A stretch of 64,000 nucleotides of DNA from Gemmatimonadota bacterium (lineage in GTDB: Bacteria > Gemmatimonadota > Gemmatimonadetes > Longimicrobiales > Gaopeijiaceae), in contig JACZXQ010000005.1 in NCBI GenBank assembly GCA_022571515.1, positions 62,001 through 126,000 of the forward strand. Direction: 5' to 3'. The first letter of the stretch is position 1. Each line of letters begins with the position of its first letter. Of this stretch, positions 9,521 through 17,567 are shown in pieces. The translations under genes were made by a program, and so were the position numbers. A model generated the notes under the pieces. That model saw only the letters and a program-made list of their open reading frames with translations, searched no databases and was not told where the DNA came from.

Positions 9521-11722
9521 TCAGGTCAGCCATCCCTGCATAAGGGCCTTGATTTCGTTCCACCAAAGCGCGCTCAGGAGTGCGACGGTGAGCAGAGCGG
9601 CCAGTAGGGAAACCAGGCCGACACGAGTCCAACGAAACGCGCGGTATCCGGTCTGACGTAGAAAGAGGGTGACCAGGTCGCGGCGTTCCTTGCGTGTCCC
9701 TTCTGGCAAGCGCGGCGTGTGGCTGAAGAGGTGGCCGAGCCGTCGCGTCATGTACATGCGGAAATTCACCGCCCAGCCGCACGCCTCCAACAGAGCGCTC
9801 ATGTCCCGCTTGCGCAGCTTGCTCCAACCCGACAGTGCACTGAACAGGATCACCACCAGCACCAGGCTCACCAAGGCAAGGCCGGCGTTCACAAGGCCGA
9901 TATCCGTAAGTGTCTTGATCAGGTAGACCAGCGAGGAACCGACGGCGGCGAAGGCAATGCCGCCGAACAGCAGCAGGTCGCGCATGCCAGAGCCGGAAGG
10001 GGGTGCCGCTCCCGCCGACGGCACCTGGGCGGGCTGCTGGAGCGACTCGCCTTTCTCCATCTTCGTCGTGATCTCGGTGGTGGCCTTTTCCAGAGCCCCG
10101 GCCCGGGTGCCTGCAAAGGCTTCAAGCTTATCGGATACCAGCTTTTTGGCTTTCACAAAAGGCGACTTGATCGCCTCCCCCAGGCTGATGGGGTTCTCGA
10201 CCAGATCCACGACTCGTGCGTCCCACTCCTTGCCCCGCAGATCATGGAAGATGCCGCGCTTGCCGATCTTTATGGCCCCCTGGCCACCACGCGTGAGGGC
10301 GGCGGCAATCTCGAAACTCCGCCCCTGCTCCTGGGGCGCGGTGATCTCGGCGTACACCAGGAACATCTTGCTGGCCTGGGCGATCTTCTTGTGCTCGGCG
10401 CGGTTTCGGACCTTCATGGTGAAGGAAAGTTCACGGCCGTCGATGATCAGGTCGCCCAGTTCAAACAGGGCACGGCGACTGGGGTCGTACAGCGCGGAGA
10501 AACATACGAAGTTGTTGGCCAGTTCCAGGAGCCAGCGCTGGTACAGGATGAGCTTCTCCAGGTCGGTTACTTGCCGCACCTCATCCTTCACCGCCAGATC
10601 CTCCAGCAGGAGCCGGCGAAGTTTTTTCTGAGCCGGGCCATCCAAGTATTCTTTCAGCGTGGTCTCACTCAACTCACCCATGCCCTCCGACGGCTTATCC
10701 GCCTGCCACGCACGGTAGGGCTCGAAGATGGCCTTGACCTGCTGCCAGCCGACCCGTGTGAGCGATTCGTGGGAGTCCGGCCGGGCACGGGTGAGGACCC
10801 TGTCTTGTAGTTCGTCGATCCGATCCTGGTAGTACGGATTGATGGGGCCTCGCAAATTCAACACACCTTCAGCATTGGGCGTTTGCAGTGGTGCTTGCGC
10901 GAGCTGTCTTTCCATGGCTCGGAGGTCGGAGCCGTCCAGGTTCTCGAGAGCTTCTTCACTCAGGCGGATCCGTTCGGCGGTGCGGGCATCGAGTTTGACC
11001 AGGTCGCACTGCCAGAAGAACTGTTCGATCTTGGCATCGAATTCAGACGTGAGCCGCACGGCGGCCGCCGTGTCGTCGCCCCAGGGCAGAATCTCTTCCG
11101 CGCCGTCATCTTCGGCGAGTGCCTTCCAGGCCAGGTGCTTCCGCGCACCATCCAGGAATTGGCATAGGTGACCTTCGTTGATGCCGTCTTCGCCGCTTAT
11201 ATCCTTGGTGCCGCCCACCCGCTCCAGCACGTCCTTCGCCAACTGTGCGACAGCCGGATCCGAAACGTGCTGGGGGGGGAGCACCCCGTCGCCGTTGGGA
11301 GAGGTCATCCCGTACGTATTCCGAAAGATGCGCACCTGTTCGAGGCTGATCTCGTCCGAGTTCTTCACCTGGAGTCGTTCCAGGATGTGGATGGCGGCTT
11401 CCTTGAGCTTCCGGCCCTCCTCGTGGCTGATATCCAGATCCTCGAGGCGCAGGACGTCTGAGGAAGCGGCCATTCGGTCGTTTTTCGCCATCATGTGGAA
11501 AATCCACCTCACTGCCACCCGCAAATGCTCGGCACGGATGGTTCCGCTGCCGTCCTGATTCAAGTACTCGAGGAACGCGGGATCGCACTGTAGGCTCTCG
11601 ACCTGTACGCTGGTGGCGGCCCAGCGAGCCGGGTGGAGTTGGTGGATGGAGGCGAGATCATCCGCGCTCTCGATGCGCAGTTGATGGATCCCGCCGTAAT
11701 TTTGGAGGACTAGGGGCTTCAT
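9521..11722 (-). CDS. Large EF-hand-like membrane protein of unknown function
   Basis: This 733-residue protein is not assigned to a known family here. Near residue 55 there is an EF-hand-like calcium loop, LNQDGSGTIRAEHL, and a second acidic, helix-rich segment, TYGMTSPNGDGVLPP, near residue 143. The middle 400 residues are soluble, charged and mostly helical. From about residue 590 a Pro/Ala linker (PAQVPSAGAAPPSGSG) leads to a hydrophobic block with two strong transmembrane segments, then a basic loop and a final membrane segment near the C-terminus (VGLVSLLAALLTVALLSALWW). There is no signal peptide. The ATG at 11722 was preferred to the in-frame one at 11731; neither has a good ribosome site. 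A membrane-anchored calcium sensor or scaffold is possible but unproven. Confidence 0.75.
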   Translation of the reverse strand: MKPLVLQNYGGIHQLRIESADDLASIHQLHPARWAATSVQVESLQCDPAFLEYLNQDGSGTIRAEHLRVAVRWIFHMMAKNDRMAASSDVLRLEDLDISHEEGRKLKEAAIHILERLQVKNSDEISLEQVRIFRNTYGMTSPNGDGVLPPQHVSDPAVAQLAKDVLERVGGTKDISGEDGINEGHLCQFLDGARKHLAWKALAEDDGAEEILPWGDDTAAAVRLTSEFDAKIEQFFWQCDLVKLDARTAERIRLSEEALENLDGSDLRAMERQLAQAPLQTPNAEGVLNLRGPINPYYQDRIDELQDRVLTRARPDSHESLTRVGWQQVKAIFEPYRAWQADKPSEGMGELSETTLKEYLDGPAQKKLRRLLLEDLAVKDEVRQVTDLEKLILYQRWLLELANNFVCFSALYDPSRRALFELGDLIIDGRELSFTMKVRNRAEHKKIAQASKMFLVYAEITAPQEQGRSFEIAAALTRGGQGAIKIGKRGIFHDLRGKEWDARVVDLVENPISLGEAIKSPFVKAKKLVSDKLEAFAGTRAGALEKATTEITTKMEKGESLQQPAQVPSAGAAPPSGSGMRDLLLFGGIAFAAVGSSLVYLIKTLTDIGLVNAGLALVSLVLVVILFSALSGWSKLRKRDMSALLEACGWAVNFRMYMTRRLGHLFSHTPRLPEGTRKERRDLVTLFLRQTGYRAFRWTRVGLVSLLAALLTVALLSALWWNEIKALMQGWLT

Positions 11723-11731
11723 AGCGCACAT

Positions 11732-12053
11732 TCTACTCTGTTGCAGGTAATGTACGATAGACGGGATCTGAACGGGTCAAGGCTCCGGCTCGGGATAGGA
11801 CGTCGCTTTTGCCTACTCCTTAAGTATCCCCTTCGTACCGGAGGCGTCCAGCCAGTGCCCTAGAAGCCTGTTGTGGTCGGATCGGTGTCTTGAATCAGGG
11901 TACTCGACAGTGCTGGCATGGCTTCATGCCCCCGGTTGTTTGGCGCGTAGGTTGGTAGCGGGTCGAACCGTCGCAAGTTTCGCTCATGGGCAGCTCTTCG
12001 GCAACCCAGGGCACCGTCGGCCGCGGGATTCGGGTGCCGCGAGCGCACGAAGG
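11732..12053. other. Gene-free stretch upstream of the glnA promoter
   Basis: About 320 bases separate the EF-hand-like gene from the glnA promoter. No coding sequence with a ribosome site, no tRNA and no long repeat was recognised. The short open frames here have no family resemblance. Confidence 0.5.
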
Positions 12054-12082
12054 TTGACGCCGCGCGACGACGGTGATATCAT
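12054..12082 (+). promoter_or_regulatory. Sigma70-type promoter of the glnA leader
   Basis: TTGACG at 12054-12059 and TATCAT at 12077-12082 are separated by exactly 17 bases and form a near-consensus housekeeping promoter. Transcription would start near 12089, about 175 bases before the glnA start codon. An imperfect inverted repeat (CGCGCGACGA / TCATCGCGCG, 12061-12088) covers the spacer and the -10 box and could bind a regulator. Confidence 0.7.
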
Positions 12083-12158
12083 CGCGCGTGCAACACCGAG
12101 TTCATCCGCCCGGAGGGGCTCCGAGTGAGCCATGACGCTGCGGTCGGACCGACATCGA

Positions 12159-12195
12159 CCAGGCTTAGGGGGAGTGTCTCCCCCGGCCTGGTTTT
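12159..12195 (+). terminator. First hairpin of the tandem pair before glnA
   Basis: CCAGGC and GGGGGAG pair with CTCCCCC and GCCTGG around a three-base loop, followed by a short TTTT. The stem is long and GC-rich but the T-run is short, so it may be a terminator or an antiterminator arm. Confidence 0.5.
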
Positions 12196-12205
12196 CGCAT
12201 TCAGG

Positions 12206-12230
12206 GGCGCCGGATTCCCGGCGCCTTTTT
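12206..12230 (+). terminator. Intrinsic terminator 35 bases before glnA
   Basis: GGCGCCGG (12206-12213), a four-base loop and CCGGCGCC (12218-12225) form a perfect 8-bp stem, followed at once by TTTTT and then CTGTTTT. This is a textbook Rho-independent terminator placed between the promoter and glnA, which points to attenuation or to an upstream small RNA. Confidence 0.72.
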
Positions 12231-12264
12231 CTGTTTTGATGTGGCAAAGGGAGGGAACGAGGTC

Positions 12265-13680
12265 ATGAGCTTGGACGGACTCCTGTACGAGATCGAGGAT
12301 TTTCGCGCCGAGATGGAGGACTACGTCGACGAGATGGATTCTCAGGGGCTATCGCTCCAAACCGCGGACGACGTGAAGAAGTACGTGGACGATTACGGAG
12401 TGACCTCCATCCGCATCTGGTTCACGGACATCCTCGGCTTTCTCAAGTCGTTCTCCATCAGTCGGGCCGAATTGGCGGGCGCATTCGAGGAGGGCATGGG
12501 TTTCGACGGATCCTCGATCGAGGGTTACCGACGCATCCAGGAAAGCGACATGGTGGCGGTGCCCATTGCGTCGACCGCCCGGGTGCTTCCCTTTCGGCCG
12601 GGTGGGTCGCGCTCGATTCGGATGTTCGCCGAGATTCGAAACCCGGACGGGTCGCCCTACGGATCGGATCCCCGTTTCATCCTCGCGAACAACCTCCGGC
12701 GCCTGGAGAAACAAGGCTTCTCGCACATGAACATCGGGCCGGAGGCCGAGTTCTTCTACTTCAAGGATGGGAACGGCACCAGCCTGCTCGACAAGGCTGG
12801 GTACTTCGACATCAACCCTGTGGACGTCGGCGACGACATTCGCGAGGTAACGGTGTTCGCGCTCGAGGCGATGGGGATTCCGGTGGAGTACCACCACTCG
12901 GAGGTCGGTCCTTCCCAGCACGAGATCGACATCCGCTACCAGGAGGCGCTGCGTATGGCTGACAGCCTCCAGACCTACAAGTACCTGGTCAAAGAGATAG
13001 CGAGGCGCTGCGGTGTGTTCGCGACGTTCATGCCAAAACCGATCGAGACCGAAAACGGGACCGGCATGCATGTGCACCTGTCCATCTTCAAGGACGCGAC
13101 AACCAACGCGTTTTACGACAAGTCCGATCCGCATCACCTCAGCGCGACCGCGAAGCACTTCATCGCTGGAGTCCTGAACCACGCGCGTGAGATGGCTCTG
13201 GTGACGAATCAGTGGCACAACTCCTACAAGCGGCTCGTTCCCGGATACGAGGCGCCGGTCTACATCGCATGGGCCGAGGCCAACCGGTCGGCGGCGGTAC
13301 GGATTCCGCAGTACAAGCCGGGTAAAGAGGTGGCGACCCGCATGGAGTTGAGGTTCCCGGACGCCACGTGTAATCCGTACCTCGCCTTCAGCGTCATGCT
13401 CTCGGCGGGCTTGGATGGCCTGAAAAACAAGTCCGAATGTCCGGAGCCGATGACGATGGATCTCTACAAGCTCACCACGGTGGAGCGTGAGGACATGAAC
13501 ATCGAGGCTCTACCCCACGATCTGTTCGAGGCAGTGCACGTTACGGACCACAGCGAGTTCATGAGGGCAGCGTTGGGAGATGACGTTCACAGAAAGCTCG
13601 TCGAGACCAAGTTGATGGAGGCCGAGAAGTTCCGGCTGCACGTTTCGGCGATGGACCTCGAGGAGCACTTGGTGTTGTAG
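12265..13680 (+). CDS. glnA: Glutamine synthetase, type I
   Basis: It makes glutamine from glutamate, ammonia and ATP, the main step of ammonium assimilation, as a cytoplasmic dodecamer. Signatures are GFDGSSIEG (latch and ATP region), EAEFFYF, NGTGMHVHLSIFKD and NSYKRLVPGYEAP. The start ATG at 12265 follows GGGAGGG by 8 bases; an in-frame GTG at 12241 lies just after the terminator T-run and is less likely. At 471 residues it is longer than the GSI-alpha type, with about 20 extra acidic N-terminal residues, and its C-terminal half lacks the longer GSI-beta insert. A tyrosine in DLYKLT lies in the region of the adenylylation loop, but the context is not canonical. Tandem terminator hairpins upstream suggest attenuation control. 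Confidence 0.93.
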   Translation: MSLDGLLYEIEDFRAEMEDYVDEMDSQGLSLQTADDVKKYVDDYGVTSIRIWFTDILGFLKSFSISRAELAGAFEEGMGFDGSSIEGYRRIQESDMVAVPIASTARVLPFRPGGSRSIRMFAEIRNPDGSPYGSDPRFILANNLRRLEKQGFSHMNIGPEAEFFYFKDGNGTSLLDKAGYFDINPVDVGDDIREVTVFALEAMGIPVEYHHSEVGPSQHEIDIRYQEALRMADSLQTYKYLVKEIARRCGVFATFMPKPIETENGTGMHVHLSIFKDATTNAFYDKSDPHHLSATAKHFIAGVLNHAREMALVTNQWHNSYKRLVPGYEAPVYIAWAEANRSAAVRIPQYKPGKEVATRMELRFPDATCNPYLAFSVMLSAGLDGLKNKSECPEPMTMDLYKLTTVEREDMNIEALPHDLFEAVHVTDHSEFMRAALGDDVHRKLVETKLMEAEKFRLHVSAMDLEEHLVL

Positions 13681-13724
13681 GCCTACGAGAAACCTCCGGA
13701 GGCCTCGTTGAGTGACAGGGTGGG

Positions 13725-14246
13725 TTAGCCGGAGGGCTCGGGCACCGGATTGGGCTCGGGCTCTTCGGTTTCTCCAGCCCGTTCTTCCATCCAGAACGAG
13801 AGCGCCAGGAGCACGGCGCCGGTGGTGATGGCCATGTCGGCGACGTTGAAAATCGGCCAGTGCATGAAGCCCAGGTTGATCGGCCCGATGAAGTCCACCA
13901 CACCGAGGACGTTGGTGATGCGGTCGTACAGGTTGCCCAGCGCGCCGGAGATCACGAGCGAAAGCGCCAAGACTCGCAGGTAGTCCCGCTTCCCCGCCTG
14001 AACCAGCAGGGCGCCCAGGAGAACCAGGGCAAGGATCGTGATCGGGATGAAGAAGACTCGTGGATTACTTCCGAGCTCGATTCCGAACGCGGCGCCGCGA
14101 TTGTGAGCCAGCGTGAGCGGGACGAGGCCGTCCAGCAACTCCATGCGGCGACCCCCGAGCGAACTCTCGGCCCACCGCTTGGTCATTCGATCGAGCACGA
14201 GCACCACCGGCAAGATGATGCCGACCATCGTAAGCTTGGCTTTCAA
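13725..14246 (-). CDS. lspA: Lipoprotein signal peptidase II
   Basis: LspA is the inner-membrane aspartyl peptidase that removes signal peptides from diacylated prolipoproteins. The 173-residue protein has about four transmembrane helices. It shows the family blocks HNRGAAFG, GALGNLYDRI and FNVADMAIT, which carry the two catalytic aspartates. The C-terminal tail (EPEPNPVPEPSG) is a short Pro/Glu extension. It is convergent with glnA and stands alone. Several predicted lipoproteins in this window would be its substrates. Confidence 0.93.
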   Translation of the reverse strand: MKAKLTMVGIILPVVLVLDRMTKRWAESSLGGRRMELLDGLVPLTLAHNRGAAFGIELGSNPRVFFIPITILALVLLGALLVQAGKRDYLRVLALSLVISGALGNLYDRITNVLGVVDFIGPINLGFMHWPIFNVADMAITTGAVLLALSFWMEERAGETEEPEPNPVPEPSG

Positions 14247-14382
14247 TGACCCTCTCTCGCTACCCTGTGAGATCTGGGGGTTGTTGCGTTTCGGTGTCTA
14301 GCGCCGCTGGATTTCCAGTCATGGCACACTCGGAATGCCTTAACGTTCCCTCTCTCTGGGCCTTCTAGACTCGTACGAATCT

Positions 14383-16062
14383 ATGAACCGCTGGAGCAGG
14401 ACCATGAAGCAACCTACGGCTATGCTCGCCAGCTGCGTACTCGCTTTGATGGCCGTTGTCCCCGGGGCGAATCTCAGCGGCCAGGAAGCGCTGTCTTCCC
14501 GCGACAGCGTGATTCACCTGCTCCAACGGGCGACCTACGGGCCTCGCCCCGGCGACATCCTTCGCGTCGAGGCCCTCGGTATCCAAGCATGGCTGGACGA
14601 GCAGATGCGTCCGGGCTCCATAGAGAGTCCTGGACTTCGAGCGCGCCTCGAGGCATTCCCGGCGGCCAGCATGGAGATCGACGAGCTGTTGGCCGAATAT
14701 CCACCGGGGCAGATCCTCCAGCCGGTGAGGGAGATGGTGGCCGACGGCTCCTTGTCGCAGGAGGAGCGGCGCGCAGTCCAGCGACAACTGGCAGAGCGCG
14801 GCCCAGGACGAATCCCGGGAGATCTGGTGAGCTCTCGCCTCACGCGTGCCGTTTACGGTGAGCGCCAACTCGAAGAGATGATGAATGCGTTCTGGTTCGA
14901 CCACTTCAACGTCTTCTTCGGAAAGGGCGCGGTGCGGTGGTTGGTCGGGGATTACGAGCGAAGCGCAATCCGCCCTCACGTATTCGGAAAATTCGAGGAC
15001 ATGGTGCTCGCAACCGCCCGGCATCCCGCGATGCTGTTCTACCTGGACAACTTTCGCAGTGTCGCTCCGGACTCGTCGCTGACGGCACAACAGCGAAGGC
15101 GGACCATGGCCCGTCGTGGTCGTCGCGCCCAGCCTCGGCCGGAGGAGGCCAGACGCCGACGTGCCGGGCTCAACGAGAACTACGCGCGTGAACTCATGGA
15201 GCTGCACACGCTTGGAGTCGACGGCGGGTACACTCAGGACGACATCGTGGCCGTGGCCAGAATCTTGACCGGGTGGACATTCCAGCCATTCCGGCGCGAT
15301 CGAATGATGGCCGGCATGCAGGCGACGTTGGAGAACGGCATCGTGCTCGTTCCGACGGCGAACTACGAGGGTGTCTATCGATTCCGCTTCCGGCCGGAGC
15401 TCCACGACGCCGGCGAGAAGACTGTGATGGGACATCGATTTCGCCGCGGAAATGGTGAGGAGGAAGGTGTCGAGCTGATCCGGATGTTGGCCCGACACCC
15501 ATCGACGGGTCGGCACATCGCGACCCAGCTCGCCACACGCTTCGTGTCGGATGATCCTCCCAAGGCGCTCGTCGATCGGTTGGCGAACGTGTTCATGGAG
15601 TCCGACGGGGATTTGGCGGCGGTGACGCGCGCACTCTTCACCTCGCCCGAGTTCTACTCCCCTGACGTCGTGGGATCGCGTACGAAGTCGCCGTTCACGT
15701 TGGTTGCGAGCACATTACGGCTTACCGAAGCCCGCGTCTCGAATCCCCGTGTTCTCGTGACCCAGCTGCGGACGCTGGGAGAGGCGCCCTACCTGGCCGA
15801 GCCACCCACCGGGTACGAGGAAAGCAGCGAGAATTGGGCGAGTAGTGGCTCGATGCTCAACCGTATGAACTTCGCCGCGGCTATTGCGTCTGGATCCATC
15901 AGGGGCGTGAGACTGGACGGTCGTGCCCTGCTGGAGCGCGTCCGAAATCTCGATGACGATCGGCTCGAGGGCATGGCCCGGTTGCTCCTGCCCGCAGGGG
16001 ACAGCTGCGAGCTCTTGGGGCTCATCCGTGACGACTTGGAGGCCGATCCCGCGCCCTGGTGA
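14383..16062 (+). CDS. DUF1800 exported protein (C-terminal tail frameshifted)
   Basis: This member of the DUF1800 family (function unknown, exported) carries a signal peptide ending at NLSGQEA and the family core HLLQRATYGPRPGD, FWFDHFNVFFGKG, NENYARELMELHTLGVDGGYTQDDI and HRFRRG. This frame ends at the TGA at 16060-16062. The family's usual C-terminus, VRELSLILGSPEFQRH, is found immediately after in the +1 frame, ending at 16126 and three bases before the next start. A single-base indel near 16055-16060 therefore splits the tail. The start may be ATG 14383 or ATG 14404; the latter has AGGA six bases upstream. It is paired with the DUF1501 gene, as is common. Confidence 0.85.
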   Translation: MNRWSRTMKQPTAMLASCVLALMAVVPGANLSGQEALSSRDSVIHLLQRATYGPRPGDILRVEALGIQAWLDEQMRPGSIESPGLRARLEAFPAASMEIDELLAEYPPGQILQPVREMVADGSLSQEERRAVQRQLAERGPGRIPGDLVSSRLTRAVYGERQLEEMMNAFWFDHFNVFFGKGAVRWLVGDYERSAIRPHVFGKFEDMVLATARHPAMLFYLDNFRSVAPDSSLTAQQRRRTMARRGRRAQPRPEEARRRRAGLNENYARELMELHTLGVDGGYTQDDIVAVARILTGWTFQPFRRDRMMAGMQATLENGIVLVPTANYEGVYRFRFRPELHDAGEKTVMGHRFRRGNGEEEGVELIRMLARHPSTGRHIATQLATRFVSDDPPKALVDRLANVFMESDGDLAAVTRALFTSPEFYSPDVVGSRTKSPFTLVASTLRLTEARVSNPRVLVTQLRTLGEAPYLAEPPTGYEESSENWASSGSMLNRMNFAAAIASGSIRGVRLDGRALLERVRNLDDDRLEGMARLLLPAGDSCELLGLIRDDLEADPAPW

Positions 16063-16128
16063 GCGCGCCGCGGCGGTGAGAGAACTGAGTCTGATCCTGG
16101 GCTCACCCGAGTTTCAGAGGCATTGATC

Positions 16129-17457
16129 ATGAAGCATCGAATCGGACGGCGAATCTTTGTCAAACAGGGTGCCCTGGCGTTCATGGCTCTGGGCTTGCCG
16201 CCGGACTTCCTTCTGCGGCCCCTCCTAGCCGGCACGCGCGGGATGGACCGGAAAAAGACGCTCATCTGCATCTTCCAACGGGGTGCCGTGGACGGTCTCA
16301 ACATGGTGGTGCCGTTCGGCGAGGACGCCTACTACTCGGTCCGCAACTCGATCGCGGTCCCCCGCCCCACTCGTGGGCAGGACGGTGCGGCGCTCGATCT
16401 GGACGGCTTTTTCGGGCTCCACCCTGCCCTGCAACCGCTCCTCGAGCTCTATCGAAGCGGAGAGATGGCGATCGTTCACGCGGTCGGATCTCCGCATCCT
16501 ACGCGCTCGCATTTCGACGCCCAAGATTTCATGGAAACAGGTACGCCCGGGGTGAAGACCACCACCGACGGTTGGCTGAACCGGGTACTCCAGGAGACCG
16601 CGTGTTCAGACTGCGGCGGGAGGACATTGAATGACGCGACCGCCCATGCCGCGGACCACGCCGCAGGCCAGACAGCGATGGCGACGGTGCCCTCGCTCCG
16701 TGGAGTCGCCATGGGTACGGTGCTTCCCAGGTCGCTGAGAGGTGACCACCCTGCGCTGGCGATCCCAGACTTGGCCGCCTTTGGCGTGCGCGGCGGTGAC
16801 GCGCTGGAGAGGGGCTTCCGACGTGTCTACCGCACCGGCCGGGGAGACGCTGTCACGTCGGCCGCTGACGAGGCGTTCGAGGCGATCAAGATCCTCGAGA
16901 ACCTCGATCCGAGCCGTTATACGGCGTCCAATGGCGCCGAGTACCCACGGGGCGAATTCGGCCGGTCACTCCAGCAAATCGCGCAGCTCGTGAAGGCCGA
17001 TGTGGGGGTCGAGATCGCCTTCGCAGACATCGGTGGCTGGGATACCCACGTCGGCCAGGGTGGCGTTCGAGGTCAGCTGGCACAGAGGCTCAGGGAGTTG
17101 GGCTCAGGTGTCGCGGCCCTCCACCGGGACCTGGGTGATCGCATGGAGGATGTGATCATCTTGACCATGTCGGAGTTCGGTCGCACCGTGGCCGAGAACG
17201 GATCTGGGGGAACGGACCACGGGCATGCGAACTGCATGTTGGCGATTGGCGGCGGCGTGAACGGTGGAAAGGTCCTGGGCCGCTGGCCTGGCCTGGAGCG
17301 CGAACAGCTCTACGAAGGTCGTGATCTTGCACTGACCACAGACTTCCGTGATATCTTCGGGGAGATCGTGAGCGGGCACCTGGGCGTCGATCGCCTCGAG
17401 CGGATTTTCCCGGCGTTCGAACTCGACAAGACGCGTTACCGCGGAGTGCTCGGTTAG
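16129..17457 (+). CDS. DUF1501 exported protein
   Basis: This 442-residue protein belongs to DUF1501, a sulfatase-like fold family of unknown activity that is usually exported and encoded beside DUF1800. The N-terminus RIGRRIFVKQGALAFMALG looks like a twin-arginine signal. Family landmarks are IFQRGAVDGLNMVVPF, SHFDAQDFMETG, ADIGGWDTHVG, LTMSEFGRTVAENGSGGTDHGHAN and FRDIFGEIV. The ATG at 16129 was taken over the in-frame TTG at 16123. The frame-corrected DUF1800 stop falls at 16124-16126, so the two genes are tightly coupled. Confidence 0.9.
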   Translation: MKHRIGRRIFVKQGALAFMALGLPPDFLLRPLLAGTRGMDRKKTLICIFQRGAVDGLNMVVPFGEDAYYSVRNSIAVPRPTRGQDGAALDLDGFFGLHPALQPLLELYRSGEMAIVHAVGSPHPTRSHFDAQDFMETGTPGVKTTTDGWLNRVLQETACSDCGGRTLNDATAHAADHAAGQTAMATVPSLRGVAMGTVLPRSLRGDHPALAIPDLAAFGVRGGDALERGFRRVYRTGRGDAVTSAADEAFEAIKILENLDPSRYTASNGAEYPRGEFGRSLQQIAQLVKADVGVEIAFADIGGWDTHVGQGGVRGQLAQRLRELGSGVAALHRDLGDRMEDVIILTMSEFGRTVAENGSGGTDHGHANCMLAIGGGVNGGKVLGRWPGLEREQLYEGRDLALTTDFRDIFGEIVSGHLGVDRLERIFPAFELDKTRYRGVLG

Positions 17458-17567
17458 AGGGCGGCCACCGACACTGGGCGATGATGCCAGGCGCCCGGTC
17501 CACGACATCGGACAACCTGCCGAGCGTACGTATGGAAGCGATCGAGTCCCTACTAGGGGAGCGTAGG

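Larger units (their letters stand above)
12089..12230 (+). ncRNA. Candidate structured leader or small RNA ahead of glnA
   Basis: From the predicted start near 12089 to the T-run at 12226-12230 the transcript would be about 140 nt. It is rich in predicted stems and closes with two hairpins, so it could be a free small RNA or an attenuated 5' leader controlling glnA. It does not match the glutamine-riboswitch, SRP RNA or 6S signatures I could recall. Extent and function are inferred from promoter and terminator positions only. Confidence 0.4.

Noticed and set aside
16058-16126. In-frame TGA in DUF1800 as a selenocysteine codon, suggested by SelB in the window
   Set aside because: Conserved sequence continues in the +1 frame and not in the same frame, so it is a frameshift and not UGA recoding.
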